Shown: positions 42,121 through 55,416, counted from the first letter of the stretch. The stretch is DNA of 64,000 nucleotides from Micromussa lordhowensis (GCA_964020085.1 OZ026604.1:17742758-17806757); one strand, 5' to 3'. Notes: generated by a model not told the origin, from the sequence alone. Numbers and translations are program-made.

Positions 42121-45100
42121 ATGTCACAAAAATCAACGCCAGGTGACGATATAACAGTTTGCTCCCTAAATGTAAGAGGTTTGCCAAATAATCAAAACAG
42201 AAGAGAAACTTTTTTATGGTTGAAAAAAAAAAATTTCTCTATTTATTTCTTACAAGAGGTGCATAGCACAAGAGAAACAGAAATCTGTTGGCAATCCGAA
42301 TGGGGGTACTCAACTATTTTTACAAATCTTTCTAGCTCCAGAGCAGGTGTTGGCATACTTTTCAACAACAATTTCCATTTTCAAATTTTGAAATACTTCG
42401 TTGATCCCGAGGGACGATTTATAATAGCTGACATAAAAATTCAAGATAAAACGGTGACACTTGTAAACATCTATGCGCCTAACAAGGATGAGCCCACTTT
42501 TTTTCAAAATGTTCGTGAAAAATTGTCTTCTTTTGACTGTGATTTCATAATTTTTGGCGGCGATTTTAATTTAGTTTGCGACATACATAAAGATAAAAAG
42601 GCGGCATTCCCACTACTCATTTACAGTCGAGAGATGAAGTAGAGGTCTTAAAGGAAAATTTTGAACTGACTGACATTTGGCGTGTTCTCAACCCAGATGC
42701 CACGCGTTTTACGTGGAGAAGGAAAAAACCAGAAATTCAATGCCGTTTAGACTTTTTCCTTATTAGCAACACCCTCTGCCCAGCTACTAGCAATGCTGAG
42801 ATTCTTCCTGGTTACCGAACTGACCATTCAATGATTACACTCCGTATCAACACCGTTACCAACACCAGAGGACCAGGTTTTTGGAAACTTAATACGCACC
42901 TTCTAACCGAAAGCGAATATATAAACCTAATCAGGAAAACAATTACTGACGTCTCAAAGGAGTATGAAGGTCAGAACGAAGTTGACGAAATTCTTTTGTG
43001 GGACGTTATCAAGATGCAAATTAGAGCGACCTCAATCCAGTATGCAAAAGAGAAAAAGTCACGCCTCAAACAAAAAGAATATTTTTTAGAGAAAGAAGTC
43101 CTTGCACTCGAAATAAAACTTGAGGAAAACAACCTCTCAGAACCACATAAAGAAATTCTGCACACTGAATTGCGAATAAAGAAACAGCAATTAGAAGAAA
43201 TCATTGGCTATAAAACTCAAGGGGCAATAATAAGATCAAAAGTAAAATGGTATAATGAGGGAGAAAGGAATACAAAATATTTCCACAGTCTAGAAAAGCG
43301 ACATTTCAATAGTAAAACTATCAAAAACCTTGTTACTGACGATGGTAAAAGGATCTCTACGGATGTAGAAATCTTGCAGGAGGCCAAACAATTTTACGAA
43401 TCCCTTTACTCTTCTTATACAGACAAGGAACTTTCAAATGAATATGACGACATTTTCTTTCCCGAAAATAGCGAGACAAAACTAACTGATGATCAAAAAT
43501 TATCTTGCGAAGGAGAGCTGTCAGCAGCGGAATGTTTTGAAAGCCTCAAGACAATGGAGATGGGTAAGTCCCCTGGGACAGACGGCCTCCCAGCAGAATT
43601 TTATAAAGTCTTTTGGAACGACGTGTCAACGCATTTACCTGCATCTCTGAATTCGTCCTTTTCTAAAGACCATCTCTCCATTTCACAACGAAGAGGTTTA
43701 ATAACTTTGATTCCGAAGAAAAACAAACCTCATCAGTTCTTAAAAAACTGGAGACCTATAAGTCTATTGAACTGTGATTACAAGATTGCAGCGAAAGCTG
43801 TTGCGACGAGAATGAAAAGGGTTTTGCCTGATATAATAAACAATGATCAAACTGGTTTTCTCAAAGGCAGATCGATTGGTGAAAATGTCAGGCTACTAAA
43901 TAGTGTAATAAGTTACGCAGAACAGCAGAACGTTCCGGGTATGTTACTGTTTATTGATTTTGAAAAGGCATTTGATACCTTGGAATGGAATTTTTTAGAA
44001 AAAACCCTTCGCTTCTACAATTTCGGAGATCCCTTAATTACTTGGATTAAGTTACTATATACAGACATTACCAGCAGCATACAGAATAATGGGTGGTCCT
44101 CAGAATTCTTCCAGCTTAATAGAGGCGTTAGGCAAGGATGCCCGCTTTCCCCTTATCTCTTTATTTTATGTGTGGAAATACTAGGTAATGCTATTAGGAA
44201 CTGTGATCAAATTAAGGGGATCTGTGTCTTAGACTCGGAGTGCAAAATAAGTCAATACGCAGATGATACTACATTAATCCTGGACGGTTCAGAGAAATCG
44301 ATGCAAAAGTCTTTCAGTTTGCTAGATGCCTTCGCATCCATTTCCGGCCTTAGAATTAATTATGAGAAAACAGAGGCACTTTGGATTGGTGCCATGCGTT
44401 TTCAAAGAAGAAAAATAGCAGCCTACCAGAACATTTCGTGGCCTTCCCACAAAGTTAGAGCTCTGGGAGTCTGGTTCTCTACTATCCAAGAAGAATCTAT
44501 AACATTGAATTACGAAGAAAAAAAGGAGACCATTTCCAAAACAATTGAAAATTGGCAGTTTAGGAGACTAACGCTTCTCGGGAAAATAGTGGTCATTAAG
44601 AGCCTACTAGCTTCGCAGTTAGTTTATATTATGTCTCCACTCCCTACATCGAGTGGACACCTGAAAGACATAAATAATCTCCTGTTCCAATTTTTATGGG
44701 ATGGCAAACGGGACAAAATTAAACGAGTAGAAATGGTCAATGATTACGCATCTGGCGGACTTAAAATGTTGGACATTCAAATTTTCAACCGCGCCCTGAA
44801 AGCGAAATGGATTCAAAAGTACTTAGACTCAAGTAACAAAGGGAAATGGAAACTCTTTCTGGATTTCTTTCTCGCAAAGTATAATGCTAACCTGCTTATT
44901 TCTGGTAACTTAAATGTCAACGATGCTGCCTCGCTGGAAATAGATGATCCTTTTACCAAAGAACTGATTGAAATTTGGTCGTGTCTCAATTTCAAAAAGC
45001 AGCCTTCTGATTTTTCTAATATCCCAGTCTGGTATAACTCTCTCGTGCGAATTGATAACAAGCCTATTTACTATAAAAACTGGTATAAGGCGGGTATTAA

Positions 45101-45917
45101 TTTTCAAAATGATCTACTTGATGAAAACTTTCATTTTTTAACTTTTGATGCTTTTAAGGAAAAATTTTCTGTTAAAACTAATTTCCTCCAGTACCAAAGC
45201 GTTGTAAGCGCAGTCTCCAAAATGAAATCAATTTGTGCCTGCACTCAGGCAGTGACAAACACTGTAAAAGACTTAGATAATCTGCTGGCTTCAACGGAGT
45301 TTTGCAAGTTAGCCTATAAAATGCTTATCAAGCAAATTGCGTCTATTCCATTTAAAAGTCAAAGTAAATGGCTCTCAGACTGCAACTCTCAATCTGTGGA
45401 CTATATAGACTGGCGTAGCACATACGGTTTAGCTTTCTTGTGCACCCGCGAATCCAAATTGCGAACCTTCCAGTTTAAATTTCTTCATAGAAGAATAGCT
45501 ACAAACAGCTATTTATTCAAAGTTGGTATTACATCTGATAATCTATGCAGTTTCTGCAAAGAACACCCGGAAACTATGATGCATTTGTTCTGGGAATGTA
45601 TTTTTGTTCAAGCTTTTTGGAATGGAATAAAACAGTGGATGAGCAAAAGGCCATGTTTTCCAAATTATGTTTTCTCTTTTCAATCCTGCTTAGGTTTTGT
45701 CGATAACGCTTCTAATATTTTGTCCCACCACTTTCTCCTTATCTGCAGATATCACATCCACAGGTCCAAATTATTGCGCCTTTTCCCATCACCAGCTCTT
45801 TGTATACAGAACTTTCTGACCTGCTTAGAAGTGGAGAGACGCTATGCTTTTCAAAGTGGAAATTTAGAGAAATTTAATGCAAAATGGGGAGCCTTTATAC
45901 GTGAAAACGATCTCTGA
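42121..45917 (+). pseudogene. LINE ORF2: endonuclease and reverse transcriptase, one frameshift
   Basis: The apurinic-type endonuclease (SLNVRGLPN, LQEVHS, VNIYAPN, GGDFN) is read from 42121 to about 42600. In the A-tract just before GGCGGC (42595-42600) the frame shifts by one base. The next frame continues with CRLDFFLIS and TDHSMI, then the reverse transcriptase: RPISLLNCDYK, LFIDFEKAFDTLEW, RGVRQGCPLSPYLF, QYADDTTLI. It ends with a CCHC knuckle (CSFCKEHPETMMHLFWEC). From 42831 alone, 1028 residues are open. Nicks DNA and primes reverse transcription at the target. Confidence 0.9.
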
Positions 45918-46380
45918 TTTTTTTTTTCTTTCTTTTTTTTCATTCCTCTTTAAGGTGTGGAGAGAACAACATTGGCAAATTTAAAATAACTTTCTTCAAT
46001 CTCTTTGGAAAATTCATCTGAACTAGTCTTAAGAAAGAATTACTTAAATGTAAGGCCTCTAAAGGTAAATGAGTGTATTTTACGGGTACATGTATTTAAG
46101 TGTGTGTGTGCCTAAAAAGAGAGAAAATTTAAGTGATGTAAGAACTGAAACTGAAAACTATAAAAATAGCAGTATAATAAATATATAACATTTTAAAATA
46201 AAACAAAATCTGTAAAACCTTTTTTTTTTCAAGAGTAGTGTTAGGCACTGTAATGTAACATAATGTAAGTATGTAGGTAATGTAAGTATATGTAATGTAG
46301 GAAATGTAAGTGCCGCATTGTAAGTGGTTTAAGTAAAGCAATAGCAATTAAAGAAAAAAAAAAAAAAAAGGTTCAGAAAT

Positions 46381-46825
46381 GCTATTTTGGGGGTAGTGGG
46401 ATAGAAAATTCTGCCTCATTTCTCGTGTCATTATAAATACACTTTAAGTTATTAGAGGGTTATCTGCCATTCAGAGCCAATTTTTTGCGCTGACATTATT
46501 TTATTTACAGGTCCTCCTCCCTAACTCACAGGATCATCCCCCTCGTAAAAATGGATAGTGTCTTAGGATTAGAAAAGTAGGATGGAATGTTGTGTGGTTA
46601 TTTTGGTATTGCTACATTCACAGAAATAATTAAAGTTAACACAAGATCACTTTATTTCAAAATTAGATAAAAACAAAAACAGCAAAGTGATAATTGGAAC
46701 TGGCCAGTGTTATAACCTGAGATACAGGTGGATCATTAAGTATCGTGCCATGCATGATGCAGATGTCGCCTATCAAAAGATAGAAAGAAAGTAAGAAAGT
46801 AAGAAAGTAACATTTGACGTTACTA
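46381..46825. other. No gene recognised
   Basis: DNA between the LINE and the Penelope-like remnant. A short AAGAAAGTAAGAAAGT run lies at 46785-46810. Confidence 0.4.
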
Positions 46826-49056
46826 TGGGAAGCTACGACGGCGCTGAGACATGTGAGCTAGCTAGTAGGAAATTTCCTGCTTTCACAATTACAAAACCTT
46901 GACGTCAACATAGCCATTTCTAACGCCACTCCACGAGACACACGGAACATCAAGAAAGAAATACGCCGCGTCATTAAGGTATCAGCCAACCCAAAATTGA
47001 CCGTTTTTCATAATTTTTGATTTCTATATGTTTCGATAGATCTTGGGAGTAGCTTTCATTAAAAAAAAATTGCACAAAAAAATGTTTTTCGTAGGGGAAG
47101 TTATTGAGCAAAAACAATTTTGCCATCTTAATTATTCTAATTAGCTGCTGACAACTTCCTGTCATCACGTTGTCAAATAAGGAGAGGTTACGTGTCAGCT
47201 AAACACATGTATGTTTGTGTTTCACAAAACACGCGCGATTCGCCATCTTAGAAGCTCTCAAAGTTGTCGTCTTGTGAATCTACAAATGCCTTCGAAAAAG
47301 AAAAAAGATCGTGTCCCTTTTCTTCGTCAAAGCCAAGGAAAAAGAAAGGGAAGAAAGCTTTTAGCGTTTAAGCGGCAGCAGACCTGGCTTCGAGCGACCA
47401 GGGTTCCTTTTACAACCAAGAGGAATGGCTAAGAGAAATCGACAAACGGGATACCAGTGGACAGCCGTCGGCTGAAATGAGTGCAATCTGGAATTGTTTC
47501 TTTTAAGCCCATAAAACAACGGTTGTGAGTTCACAGACCTTCCGAATGGATTGTCGCCGATATCCACGGGCGCCGGACTGTTCGCGAGCGCTTTCTTGGG
47601 TTTGGCATCGTTACAAACCTAGCTATAATTAAAGATAAAGTCATCAAGATGTTTTCATAGCTGCGTGTAATCGGAACTATTTGAGAAGTCAGTCAAATGA
47701 TTCGGCGTTTACTAGCCTCGAGGAATAAATTGTTGCGCCGGTCTTGAAAGGGGCTTTCTCTCAAGGAGATCCGGAGCTAGCGAAAATTTGTCTGTTTCTT
47801 GTTACCTGTCAAACTGCTATTGTTCAAGAAAACTGAGACTTTCTTTTATCAATTAACACTTCATTTGCTCGACGCTAATCCCATTACGGTCGAAATTCTA
47901 TTTTTCCTTGTTTCTCGAAATCAAAATTTAGGCGAGATGAGCATGCATTTTGAACTCCAAGTCGGCAGCCCCTGGATCGATTTGGCTGAAATTTGGTCAA
48001 ATTGTTGTCAGATAGCTCACCTGCAAAACCGTGTCTGCGAATTTTAATATGTCTTTTCATTTGAAAGTTATAGCCTATTTTCCACTGGCGGTGGCAATAA
48101 TTTCACATCCCCGAATATATTTGCTTGTAAAAATAAAACGAGCGCGCTTTCCAGAAATCTGAGACACGGTTTTTTAGGCAAACGTGTGAAGAATTGAAAG
48201 TCGTGTTAATCGTTTTCTTCCGTTTGTTTTTGGTGAGCGTGGACCTTAATGAATGAAAACACTTAGTTTTACAAAAACCTCCTCCTTTTTGAAGCGCATT
48301 AAAGTTTTTTTACCTTTTAAAGGGAATTAGCTGTAGGTATGACTACTCAGCTTTCAGAAAATATGCGGTTTATGGGGGTTTGTGTTGAAACAAAGAGCGC
48401 TAGAACGATCCGCGCGCAGACGACCCCGTTGGGTTGGCTGATACCTTAATGAAAACGTGCTACGTATCACGATTGAAGCCAGCAAACAGATCATTAACTT
48501 CTAGGACGTCACCTTTAACATAAACAACAGCACCTACCAGCCCTTCACAAAGCCTAACACCACGCTGCAGTACGTATACGTCCATCGCGAGAGCAACTTC
48601 CCACCGATCACCACAAAGAACATACCCGCCGGAATAAACAAACGGCTGTCATCCCTTTCATCGGACAAAGCATGATTCGACCAACCCCCCCCCCCCCCCA
48701 GTACCAAAAAGAACTCGACGAAAACGGATATCACTACACTCTACGCTACGAACCAACGACTACTAAACGCAGAAAGAGACAATGGAGCAACATCCTCTGG
48801 TACATCCCTCCATGCAGCAAAAACGTTAACACCAATATTGGCCACAGATCCCTCACCCTGGTGAATCGCAATAACATCAAAATCAGCTACAGCTGCATAA
48901 ACAACACTAAACAAATTATCGAAAACCATAACAAACGTATTTTGAATTCATCCAAACACACTGATAAAGCTGCAGATAGCACTATTGACAACAAATCATG
49001 CAACTGCCGACAGAGAACACATGCCCACTTAACGGAAACTGCCTCCAATCATCAGT
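46826..49056 (+). pseudogene. Penelope-like reverse transcriptase remnant
   Basis: Upstream part 46826-46977 (DGAETCEL; DVNIAISNATPRDTRNIKK) and downstream part 48450-49056 (VLRITIEASKQIINF; DVTFNINNSTYQPFTKPN; IPAGINKRLSSLSSDKA; ILWYIPPCSKNVNTNIGHR; KSCNCRQ) belong to the same frame family, a reverse transcriptase that in corals is often joined to a GIY-YIG nuclease. In-frame TAG and TGA codons and a run of about 17 C at 48684-48700 show decay. A 1468-bp element interrupts it. Confidence 0.65.
46974..48449. mobile_element. 1468-bp element with TTAA target duplication
   Basis: Element 46978-48445 has ends GGTATCAGCCAACCC and GGGTTGGCTGATACC and TTAA on both sides (46974-46977, 48446-48449). 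Removing it would bring the two Penelope-like pieces back into register. TTAA duplications are typical of piggyBac and Kolobok transposons. A lysine-rich open frame at 47286-47432 (MPSKKKKDRVPF) is the only coding hint; no transposase. Confidence 0.8.
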
Positions 49057-50640
49057 AACTATTCCACGCTGATGACTCCAAGTCAACGAAAAGTGGAAGC
49101 ATTTCAATGAGTTGATAGCTTTATCATTAGATAGTTAGAAGAAGATCATGATAGGCACGAGGAGAAGAAGCGAAAAATTGATCAAGCTGAAAAGAAGCAC
49201 AATTGCCCATCAAAAAATGTGTTAGAAAGCCATGGACACCATGAACAATGTGCACGACTTGTTCACAAAAAGTCAGTGAACCCTATTTAGACAAGGCTAA
49301 GAAATAAGGAAGAAAAAAAAGCCATGTTTCTGTAAAGAGTCTATCATATTGTAATGACAGAGGTTTAAGCAAACCATTAAAGCACTTAACAAGAATGATT
49401 AAAAGAATTGTAAATCTACTTCTCGATGCATCAACCATCATTCTCAAGACTGAGGTCGTTATAATGCTAATGTAAAGTTGTTGTTTACGAGTTGAGTTTG
49501 AAATGGATTACATTCCAGCTTGCGTGGATTATGTAAATATTACTAATCATCAGAGAACAGAAGAATGCTGACTCGCAAAAGGAAAACTGGTATAATAGAC
49601 GGAAGAGCAATAAAGGGAATTTGTTGTTGTTACAATTATGAAGTATCAGAAAAGATGCGATTTTCCGTTACGCATAAATGTTCACAAATTCTCTATTTAG
49701 TTATTAAAGCCGAAAACGACTCGCATACGATCTAGTGTTTAGTTCAATGTCTTCTATAGAGCGTTTTCCTATCTATTTGGAAAGGTAACAGGCCATTTTC
49801 GACATGTTCTAATTCTAAAATGGCTCCGAGGCTTAGGAGAATAAAACAAACCGAAAAACAATTAACCAACCTCGATGTGAGTTTTTTGTTTTGTTCCCCC
49901 AAGCCTTAGAGCCAAGTTAGTATTTTAATATGTCGAAAATAACTTATTGAATTCCCATACCATAGGATAGCTGCTCTTCTGTGAATCCCCGCAAAGTTTC
50001 TAACCTATTACTAATTAAAACCCGAACTACTCAATCATATCTGAGCAAACTATGCTCTTGTGGTTTCCCTCTGAGCGTAAACATATCTACTGCTTAGTCC
50101 TGGTCTATTTTCTTATCGTTGTTTACGCAGAATACCATAGGCGGTGTTAGGCTCTTCAAATTAGCAGTAATAGATATCTCTTGTGCCTTACAAATTACTT
50201 ACTGGAATCGACTTCATAAGTTTCTACATTCAAACAGAATCGTGTTAAACCAACGGGTTGACACATAGTTACAGATTATAAGCTACCTTTAAAGTCTTTT
50301 TTTCAAATGGCTACGAGCTTATTTTTCCAGTAGAGTTAGGTCTTTTCATGCAAATTCTTTTAAACTTCGATAAACCACGGATGAAAAATATATGGTGAAG
50401 ATAAAACACCGTCGACAGATCTCAGCAAGTTTTGCATGAATTTGGGCCAACTTTTGAGAAAATTAAACTTACAATAAGCAGTAGATTGCAATAGCAGTAA
50501 TGTATGTTTATAATTATACATGGTATCACCATCTATCTTCTCACTGGCTAAAAACTTACAGTTAATTCTGGGAAACAGCGCAACCTAAAAATTATTTACT
50601 AATCTGCTAGCAGATTAGTGAACAGTCTGTAGGTTGCGTG
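49057..50640. other. Repeat remnants, no gene
   Basis: 49690-50085 (AAGCCGAAAACGACTCGCAT .. GTTTCTAACCTATT .. CTCTTGTGGTTTC) is a diverged relative of 59290-59530. A 20-bp palindrome CTAATCTGCTAGCAGATTAG is at about 50602. No coding sequence. Confidence 0.5.
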
Positions 50641-50644
50641 CGCA

Positions 50645-51833
50645 ATGCATGATTTTCAGGAGCAATATCAAGAGCAAGTTCACGGACAGCGAAGTAAGAA
50701 CATGGCTTGTCGATTTGCTTCATCGTCCCAGCAAGAAATTGAGAAATTGCTTGAAGATAAAGATTCGGAAAATACTAAAAGATCGACAACAGTGGCGACG
50801 AAACTGTTCTACGAATACATTGAAGAGAAAAACATCCAGGAGCCACACGACAAAAAAGAATTAGCGCAAGCCTTAAAATCTTTGTGGAAGCGCGAAAAAA
50901 GGATGGAACGTTTTACTCTATGGGAAGCCTGAAAAAATGAGGTTTGGATTGAACAGGCATTTTAAAGTGGTACGGGGAGTCGACAAAATGAATTAAGACG
51001 AATTGGGCGAAGCCAACAAGGTTTTCGCCGCTAAATGTGTGCAACTGAAGAAAGAGGGACACGTAAGAGTAGGTCACAAGCTGCCGATAGCCGACGCTGA
51101 CTTGAAAAAACTTGATGAAAGCGGTGCTTTCAGTACCGAACTTCCGAAGACTCTATTCAACAAAGTGGTTTTCGAAATAATGCTTTATTTTTGCCGTCGT
51201 GGCTGCCAGCATCTGCCTCAGCTAAGGAAGTCTGACTTTCTCGTCAAAACAGATTCAACAGGAGCATAGTTTGTGTCAAAAGTTGTTGATGCAGTTACCA
51301 AGAACCATAGAGAAGCATAGCATCTGAGCCCAGAAAACGGGTTTTTGTTCCAATGTCCAAAGAAAAAGTAACCGCAGATTCTGATATGTGGTACGAGAAC
51401 ATGGTGCATGGTTGGTGAACGTACTTTAGGTGAAATGATGAAACAAATGTCAAATCAAGCGAAACTGTAAGTGGACTACACAAACCATTCTATTCGCGCT
51501 ACGGCTGTAGCTATTCTCAACAAATGTGGCTTTGAAGCCCGCCACATCATGTCTGTCAGTGGTCACAGAAGTGAAAGTTCGATTCGAAGCGTTAAAGCAA
51601 AACGGACAAGTCAACAAAGAAGAGGATGTCGGAAACGTTGGCTGCAGCTGCTGTTAGTGACGTTTCGCCTGGAAGTTATAGAAACCAGTTGGCTGAGCAA
51701 CAATGTGTGAATTTGTCTCCAATTCTCAGTCTTTCACAAGAAGGGCATATCATGAGGGATGTGCATTTGTCTTCTCACTCACCAGTTTCAAAGCAGTACA
51801 CTTTTTACAATGTAACGTTATCTTTTTACTAGA
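50645..51833 (+). pseudogene. Crypton-like tyrosine recombinase pseudogene 1
   Basis: N-terminal helical part (50645-50932, FASSSQQEIEKLLEDKDSEN), middle part (50936-51365, GEANKVFAAKCVQLKKEGH; IMLYFCRRGCQHLPQLRKSD) and catalytic end (51422-51600, NHSIRATAVAIL with the Arg, VSGHRSESSIRS with His/Arg). The text after SSIRS is Val-Lys rather than the expected Tyr, so the nucleophile is lost or shifted. At least five in-frame stops (for example 50997, 51268, 51318) and two or more frameshifts. Crypton-type DNA transposons use such recombinases. Confidence 0.7.
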
Positions 51834-52069
51834 CTTTTTGTGATTGAAAACATTCAGGCTAGCCAAACATTCATCCGTTTGATCGTCAACAGTTTGCGTC
51901 ACTGATAATTTCTTTAGAAACTCATTAACTTTCCTGCACTTGATTATTTTAAAAAGACGATGAAAATTTGTTTACCACTCGGTTGAACATTTCTAAGTGT
52001 TCGAAAATAAACTCTGTTCGCTGCGATAATGTGTCTGTCGTTACCTTCTTTAAAACAATATATAACAAA

Positions 52070-52421
52070 ACAATTACTAGATTCGGTTTTTGTGATATCC
52101 GGAATAATAATAAAAATTACAGTTTCCTCGTTTGTGATTGGTTTAAAAAAACTCCTGAGTTGTTATCGGACAGTTTGTTATTGTACAGCTTGTTATCGGG
52201 CACTTGAATAAGCCAATCACGTTAAAAGTTGTAGTTTAAATCAACCAATTACGTTCAAAGTTGTTGTTCAAATCAACCAATCTCAATTTCAGAGCGAGAT
52301 GAAACAATTTACGCCTCCTTTATCAGTCTTTTAATGCATTTTTTCCTTTCTTTTATAACTTGGCTATCCTTCTTTTCTAGGAAATTGTAATTTTTTTGAT
52401 TAATTGGTAATAAGACTTCGT

Positions 52422-52452
<31 letters not shown>

Positions 52453-52632
52453 GATAAAGAATGGGACTCCCGCTGCGCGGTCGTCCGATTTTGTTATCAC
52501 TCGTATGATTATTACAGACCGAATTTGACTCCACTGGTTAGTGCTATCAGCCTCAGGCTTCGGCTTCGGCTGATAACACTTACCTCGACATTGATTATTC
52601 CGGATATCACAAAAACCTCATCCAATAATTAT
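52070..52632. mobile_element. MITE with GTTTTTGTGATATCCGGAAT ends
   Basis: Left end near 52086-52108 and its inverted copy at 52592-52614 share GTTTTTGTGATATCCGGAAT. Inside is a second hairpin (AATTCGGTCTGTAATCATAC at 52429, inverted near 52525) and several TTGTTATCGG words. No open frame of note. Confidence 0.65.
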
Positions 52633-53837
52633 TTATTAAATTTACCGAACTCTCTTCAATTCACGCTTGGCTGCAGACGAGCGATTTCCATAACAGCTTG
52701 AATCCCCAATATTGCTCCTAAATTTAACTGGTAATGAGCCTAACGTAGGCTACACTTTTGAGGCAGCCCAAGGGTTAAAATAAATATGCGTTGAAACGTC
52801 TTATTTTACAACAATACTAAATTTATAGTTGGAGTGACAAATTCTCTGACGTCATTCCCTGATGTGTTCTCTGATTCGCCATGGCAATCAGCACAGGAGA
52901 AATTTTAACAATGACAGGTTAATTCAATATCAATTTTTAGGTAGAAGGCTGAATTTTAACTTTTATTTGCCTCCCTTCGTATCTGCAGGGGCATGAGTGA
53001 TAAGAGACGTGTCATGATGCATTTTGAAGTAGCCTTTGGTCAATTTTCATGGTACGTCTTTGTCCAAACATACTAAAGGAATCATGTGAGTAGCTCAGAG
53101 AAAAAGATGAACATTGTTAATCTTAATGTACTCTTATGGCGCTATAAAGGGTGATTAGTGGAATGTGGGGGCTTGCCTACTACTATATCGACACCTATTA
53201 GAATAGAGATGGTCGTGAACAAAAATGTCAGTAAAAGGGCGCTGATGCGCTAATTAGGAAGTAGACGATTATTGGAAGGAAGGCGCTAATTAAACTATGT
53301 CATGCCATGCTCAATTTGTAAGTGATCTCTCAAGAGAAGAGCACTTCTACAGGACTTGGAAAGGAAAAGAAATTTAATCACATTGCGTTTATGCTTCATT
53401 AAATGCCTAGCTCGTCTGGAGTATGTATATCAACCATGTTCTATAAGATACATGCTCTACAAGAATTAGTGAAGGAACAGGAACATTTTTATTGGTCCCG
53501 CTCTGTCAGGGAAATTTGCATTCTGAAAGTAAACGAGACTTAAACAAATAAGCTTTTGAAATCTAAAAAAGATATTGCTTTTTCTTTTTTTTTTTCTTTT
53601 TGTTCATTATCCTCAAGATCTGTTGTTACGTTTATTAATCACCATTGCAATATTAGAAAGAATCGCATAGCTAAAGGTAAACTCGCAGTCTGATTGGCTA
53701 CCGATGAGAGGGTATTTAGCGTGGAATTGCACTTGTGCATAAAGGGATATTGCTGACGTGAGTCGCGAGCAAAAATTAATTGTTGCGAGTTGCGAGCGTG
53801 AAAACAAAAATGCAACTCGAGGTACGAAAATATCACC
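52633..53837. other. No gene recognised
   Basis: Between the MITE and the second Crypton-like pseudogene. A T-rich tract is at 53578-53602, and CGCGAGCAAAAATTAATTGT-type sequence precedes the next frame. No supported coding region. Confidence 0.4.
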
Positions 53838-55416
53838 TTGGAAATGAACAAATTTACAGAAAATGAATGCCTGCCAAATTTTGAACTGAAATTTAAATTT
53901 TTAGAAGATTTGAGGAAACCACTCACACTCAAAAGTACGAGAAAACGTGTAAAAGAAAAAAACAAAATGGCAGAGACGAGGAAAGAAAGCCAAACGACAG
54001 TTCTTGCCGAGGAAAACCAAACAAGCGTCGGGAAAGAAAACCAAACAGGTGTCAATGCCGAAAAAGGTCAAGCATCTATTCCGGAGAACCAAACCATTGT
54101 AACCTACACAGAAGACGAACTCAGTGGCCTCTTTTAGAGACAACATAGTTTCATAAAACACTAAAAAAAGTACGAGTACATCCGTACGCCGTTTGCAGTC
54201 TTGGTTCAAGGAAAAACACGGCAAACAAATAAATCTTGATGCAATTTCGAAGCAAGAAGCACCGCAGCTTCTGAAGCACTTCTTTCTAGAGATAAGGCAG
54301 ACGACGAAAGAAAACAAAGGCAAGGAATATGAACCAGGAACATTACAAACTTACCGAAATGGTTTACGAAGGTACTTTCCGTAGCGTCCATGTCCACCGG
54401 CAATAGACAACTTCGACCTCGAAAAATCTTCAGCCACTGACTTCGAAGAAGTTTCAACGATGCTGTCCATGAAGAAAAAAGATTTGAAGCCAAAGGGTCT
54501 TGGCAACAAAGCAAATGCCGCTCAGCCAGTTGAAACAGAAGATATTGAAAAGATGTGGTCGTCAGGTGCGATCGGCCTTCAAAATCCTCGCTCTCTTCTC
54601 CATTTGGTATGGTGGAACAATGTCACGCACTTAGGTATGAGAGAATTTAAAGAACAACATGATTGTCAACTAAGTGATTTCACCGTGACAGAGCAGTACA
54701 TCGAATACAAAGAGCGACAAACCAAGAACCGCCAGGGAGACGAACCGACGGCGACAAAACGGGCGAGAAAGTATAACAACAAGATTTAGAGGACGGATGG
54801 GGGAGAGCGAGATCCGCACAGAGCATTTATCGAGTACATTGGTCATCGTCCGAAGGGTGATAACGTCCCTGACAATTTCTACCTGAGTCCAGTTGACAGC
54901 CCAAAATCCAATGTCGGGTACAAGATGGTTCCAATTGGTAGAAATACATTGGCAAAGCAAATGCAGAGTATTGCGTCCATCGCCTCCCTAGACGGCAAAT
55001 TCACAAACTCGAGTGGTCGCAAAACAGTCATCCAAACGCTTCGTGATGACTTTGATCCACTGGAGATCTCAGAGCTCACTGGGCACGCCAATCCGTTATC
55101 CATTTCCAGCTACAGCCATAATCCTCTGGAAAAACAGCGGCGAATGTCGAATAAGTTGGCCGGTTTCAACCCAAGCACGACAACCACTAACAGCGATTCA
55201 AGTCATGCTTTACAGGAGCTTGTTCTCAACAACTCAGCCCCGCCAAGCAACACAGCAGCTACTAGTAACCGCGACATCAGCACCAGTCGTTCTAGTTACC
55301 TGATGGCAGGACCAGTTGGCGGGATGTTTACTGGAGTAACTTTCAATAACTCTCCAGTAAATATTTCCATAAACTTTCAGTCCAACATGACACCAACGAG
55401 CGACTCTCTGCAATGA
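53838..55416 (+). pseudogene. Crypton-like tyrosine recombinase pseudogene 2
   Basis: An N-terminal basic and QT-rich segment (53838-54137), then in another frame a DNA-binding/core-binding part (LQSWFKEKHGKQINL; GTLQTYRNGLRRYF), a catalytic part (54385-55416: LLHLVWWNNVTHLGMREF; SSGRKTVIQTL; ISELTGHAN; SISSYSH) and a low-complexity C-terminus rich in Ser/Thr/Asn. Arg, His and Tyr of the recombinase site are all visible. One frameshift (54137-54180) and in-frame stops at 54382-54384 and 54787-54789 inactivate it. Different subfamily from the copy 2 kb upstream; similar domains were domesticated in animal ZMYM/KCTD1-type genes. Confidence 0.7.

Larger units (their letters stand above)
40778..46380 (+). 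mobile_element. Full-length L1/Tx1-like LINE with target duplication
   Basis: AAAGGTTCAGAAAT occurs at 40778-40791 and again at 46367-46380, right after a poly(A) tail (46354-46369). The element itself is therefore 40792 to about 46369, with a short 5' UTR, ORF1, a 340-bp inter-ORF region, ORF2 and a 3' UTR of about 450 bp. It has only one visible coding defect, so the insertion is young. Confidence 0.93.
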
